A stretch of DNA of 64,000 nucleotides, taken from the NCBI RefSeq assembly GCF_015351395.1, contig NZ_JADKPV010000003.1:62001-126000 (forward strand). Reading direction: 5' to 3'. Below the pieces are notes generated by a model. The model was given only the letters and a program-made list of their open reading frames with translations. It did no database searches and was not told the origin of the DNA. The stretch comes from Savagea serpentis (GTDB lineage Bacteria > Bacillota > Bacilli > Bacillales_A > Planococcaceae). Of the stretch, positions 62,537-64,000 are shown piece by piece; the stretch's first letter is position 1, and each line of letters opens with the position of its first letter. The translations under genes were made by a program, and so were the position numbers.

Positions 62537-63321
62537 CGGAAATCACCTGGTATTGTCCGTAGATCATGCACATTTCCTCCAAGCAATGATAAAACGTTCA
62601 AAATGCGTTGGAAAAACGTTTGACGATTGACATCGCGGTAAATTTCATTGAAAAATTCGCCATCTTTAATGAACAAGACACGATCGCAATAACTTGCCGC
62701 GACCGGATCATGCGTCACCATAATCATCGTCGTTTTCTCCCGTTCGTTAATCGCCGTAAGCAATTCCAATACGTCACGAGCTGACTTTGAATCTAAATTT
62801 CCGGTTGGCTCATCGGCTAAAATGAGCTTCGGACGGTGGATGAGTGCTCTCGCGATAGCAGTTCGTTGCGCTTGTCCTCCTGATAGTTCATGCGGTCTTC
62901 TTTGCAAGATGTCATGTAAGTCGAGCGCTTCCGCTACACGCGCGAGTCGCTCTTCCATTTCACGAACTGGTTTCGCATCGAGCGTTAATGGTAAAACGAT
63001 ATTTTCTTCCACTGATAGCATTTGCAGCAAGTGAATTTCTTGGAAGACAAAGCCAAATTGCCTCCGTCTAAAAATCGCTAACTCTTCTTCCGATAACTGT
63101 TCAGGATTGATGCCATCAATTTCGACCGTGCCATACGTCGGTTCATCGACGGTCGAAATGATATTTAACAATGTCGTCTTCCCGCTCCCTGACGGCCCCA
63201 TAATCGCAATAAATTCGCCTTCTTTCGCTTCAAAATCAAGACGATTCAGCGCTCGGTGCATCACTTTACTCTCGTAAATCTTCGTGATTTCTTGTAATTT
63301 TACGACTGTCTTTTTGTCCAT
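62533..63321 (-). CDS. BceA-type ABC transporter ATPase
   Basis: This is the energising subunit of the BceAB-like transporter. The 262-aa protein has Walker A MGPSGSGKTTL, the signature LSGGQAQRTAIARALI, Walker B LILADEPTGNLDSKS and the VTHDP switch. The ATG at 63321 follows AAGGAGGAG; an in-frame upstream ATG at 63357 would overlap the kinase gene more deeply. It overlaps the kinase end by 56 bp even from this start. Confidence 0.9.
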   Translation of the reverse strand: MDKKTVVKLQEITKIYESKVMHRALNRLDFEAKEGEFIAIMGPSGSGKTTLLNIISTVDEPTYGTVEIDGINPEQLSEEELAIFRRRQFGFVFQEIHLLQMLSVEENIVLPLTLDAKPVREMEERLARVAEALDLHDILQRRPHELSGGQAQRTAIARALIHRPKLILADEPTGNLDSKSARDVLELLTAINEREKTTMIMVTHDPVAASYCDRVLFIKDGEFFNEIYRDVNRQTFFQRILNVLSLLGGNVHDLRTIPGDFR

Positions 63322-63997
63322 CGATGCGCTCCTCCTTCCGCTCCACTGTAAAATCAATCGTCATCGTCGTACCAACACCAACCTCTGATTCCACATGAAA
63401 CGTATGTCCTAAACGCTCACATACTTCTGTCGCAATATAGAGACCCATTCCCGTAGATTCTCCGGTTAAGCGACCATTTTCTCCTGTGAAAAATGGTTTT
63501 TTAATCCGATTAATGTCGGATTGAGGGATGCCGATTCCTTCATCACGGACAGAAAAACTCACTTTCTCATCCGTCTGTTCGGCAAAGAAATACACTTTCT
63601 TCCCTTTTTCAAACGTATATTTCACTGCATTCGTCACAAATTGTGCGAAAACGATTTTAATCCATTTCACATCGGTCGCTACGACGATAGATTCGTCAAT
63701 GTCAACAACAGGAAAGACGCCATTCGTAATGAATAAACGTTTATGTTCTGAAATAACTCCTTGGACGAGTTGGCGTAACGGTACCGCTTCGATTCGCATA
63801 TCTTCTTCAAACGTATCGAGACGCGCGTGAACGAGCACTGCTTCCAAACCCCTCTGCATTTTATCGAGCTCTTCTTGAATGCTTTTAACATTGATCTCTT
63901 CCTGTTGCAACAGTAAGCTCGTCACAGAAATCGGCGTCTTCATCTGATGCACCCATTGGTTAATAAAATGCAGTTGTCGCCTTTGAGCCGCATACAA
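63266..63997 (-). CDS. BceS-like sensor histidine kinase (3' part only)
   Basis: This is the C-terminal portion of a histidine kinase whose start lies beyond the window. The visible 243 aa begin inside the linker, with H-box QWVHQMKTPISVTSLLLQ (phospho-acceptor His), N-box NAVKYTFE, G1 DEGIGIP and G2 GMGLYIATEV. BceS-type intramembrane-sensing kinases usually sit next to BceAB and phosphorylate a BceR partner. The sensor part is not visible. Confidence 0.85.
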   Translation of the reverse strand: MYAAQRRQLHFINQWVHQMKTPISVTSLLLQQEEINVKSIQEELDKMQRGLEAVLVHARLDTFEEDMRIEAVPLRQLVQGVISEHKRLFITNGVFPVVDIDESIVVATDVKWIKIVFAQFVTNAVKYTFEKGKKVYFFAEQTDEKVSFSVRDEGIGIPQSDINRIKKPFFTGENGRLTGESTGMGLYIATEVCERLGHTFHVESEVGVGTTMTIDFTVERKEERIDGQKDSRKITRNHEDLRE

Positions 63998-64000
63998 TTG

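Noticed and set aside
1-64000. CRISPR arrays, tRNA or rRNA genes, prophage or integrative element
   Set aside because: No regularly spaced repeats, tRNA cloverleaf or rRNA motifs, and no integrase or structural phage genes were recognised by eye; not a computed search.

Overview
The window comes from a motile, low-to-mid G+C Firmicute of the order Bacillales. Evidence for this is the B. subtilis-like run ecsB-ecsA / hit / ytxH-like / hpr / prsA / yhaM / yhaP-yhaQ, strong GGAGG-type ribosome binding sites, frequent TTG starts and compact terminators. The late flagellar and competence block degV-comFA-comFC-yvyF-flgM-flgN-flgK-flgL-DUF6470-fliW-csrA-hag also has Bacillales order. It is not B. 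subtilis itself: trp is controlled by a T-box, comFB lies outside the comF operon, and a fliB methylase sits beside hag. I cannot name the genus from sequence alone.

Layout. 1-9.2 kb: EcsAB ABC transporter, HIT protein, ScoC/Hpr regulator, PrsA foldase, YhaM exoribonuclease, a NatAB/YhaQP-type exporter, and a small XRE regulator/membrane-protein pair with repeated operator-like elements. 9.2-17 kb: methylglyoxal synthase, a Cas4/AddB-like Fe-S PD-(D/E)XK nuclease that seems to start at AUU, and a trpEDCFBA operon behind a tRNA-Trp T-box. 17-22 kb: a lipoprotein (also apparently AUU-started), a PAS-GGDEF*-EAL protein, OsmC, and a degenerate EAL protein. 22-33.5 kb: AcnD-type aconitase with PrpF, a chemoreceptor, ribokinase, L-asparaginase, a 5'-truncated TnpB relic with an intact right end, and MmsA. 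33.7-41.2 kb: a coiled-coil protein, an Rpn-family nuclease with a partial duplicate of its tail, an orphan AbrB-like protein, and a MerR-controlled acyl-CoA ligase/dehydrogenase operon.

The most unusual part is 41.3-44.9 kb. The main flagellin gene hag is interrupted by a 376-nt group I intron (43320..43695) between conserved codons ...DVD and MAKEMM. It has recognisable P, Q, R and S elements, a U.G pair at the 5' splice site and a terminal omega-G. The intron has no ORF. About 45 bp past the hag stop, convergent with hag, is a free-standing 585-aa protein with four LAGLIDADG motifs (two complete modules) joined by a ribbon-helix-helix-like linker and ending in an HTH-like tail. Its promoter carries a near-consensus LexA box. 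This looks like an intron paired with a separate homing endonuclease (collaborative homing), possibly SOS-inducible, in a chromosomal flagellin gene.

45-57 kb continues the flagellar region: FliB lysine methylase, CsrA/FliW, hook-associated proteins, FlgM and FlgN, the comF genes and DegV. It then has a divergent second flagellin facing a FliS-like chaperone across mirrored SigD-like promoters, and an isolated comFB. 57-64 kb: aspartase, long-chain acyl-CoA synthetase behind a FadR-type operator, and a BceAB-type transporter with the 3' part of its BceS-like kinase, cut by the window edge. I saw no rRNA, tRNA or CRISPR array.
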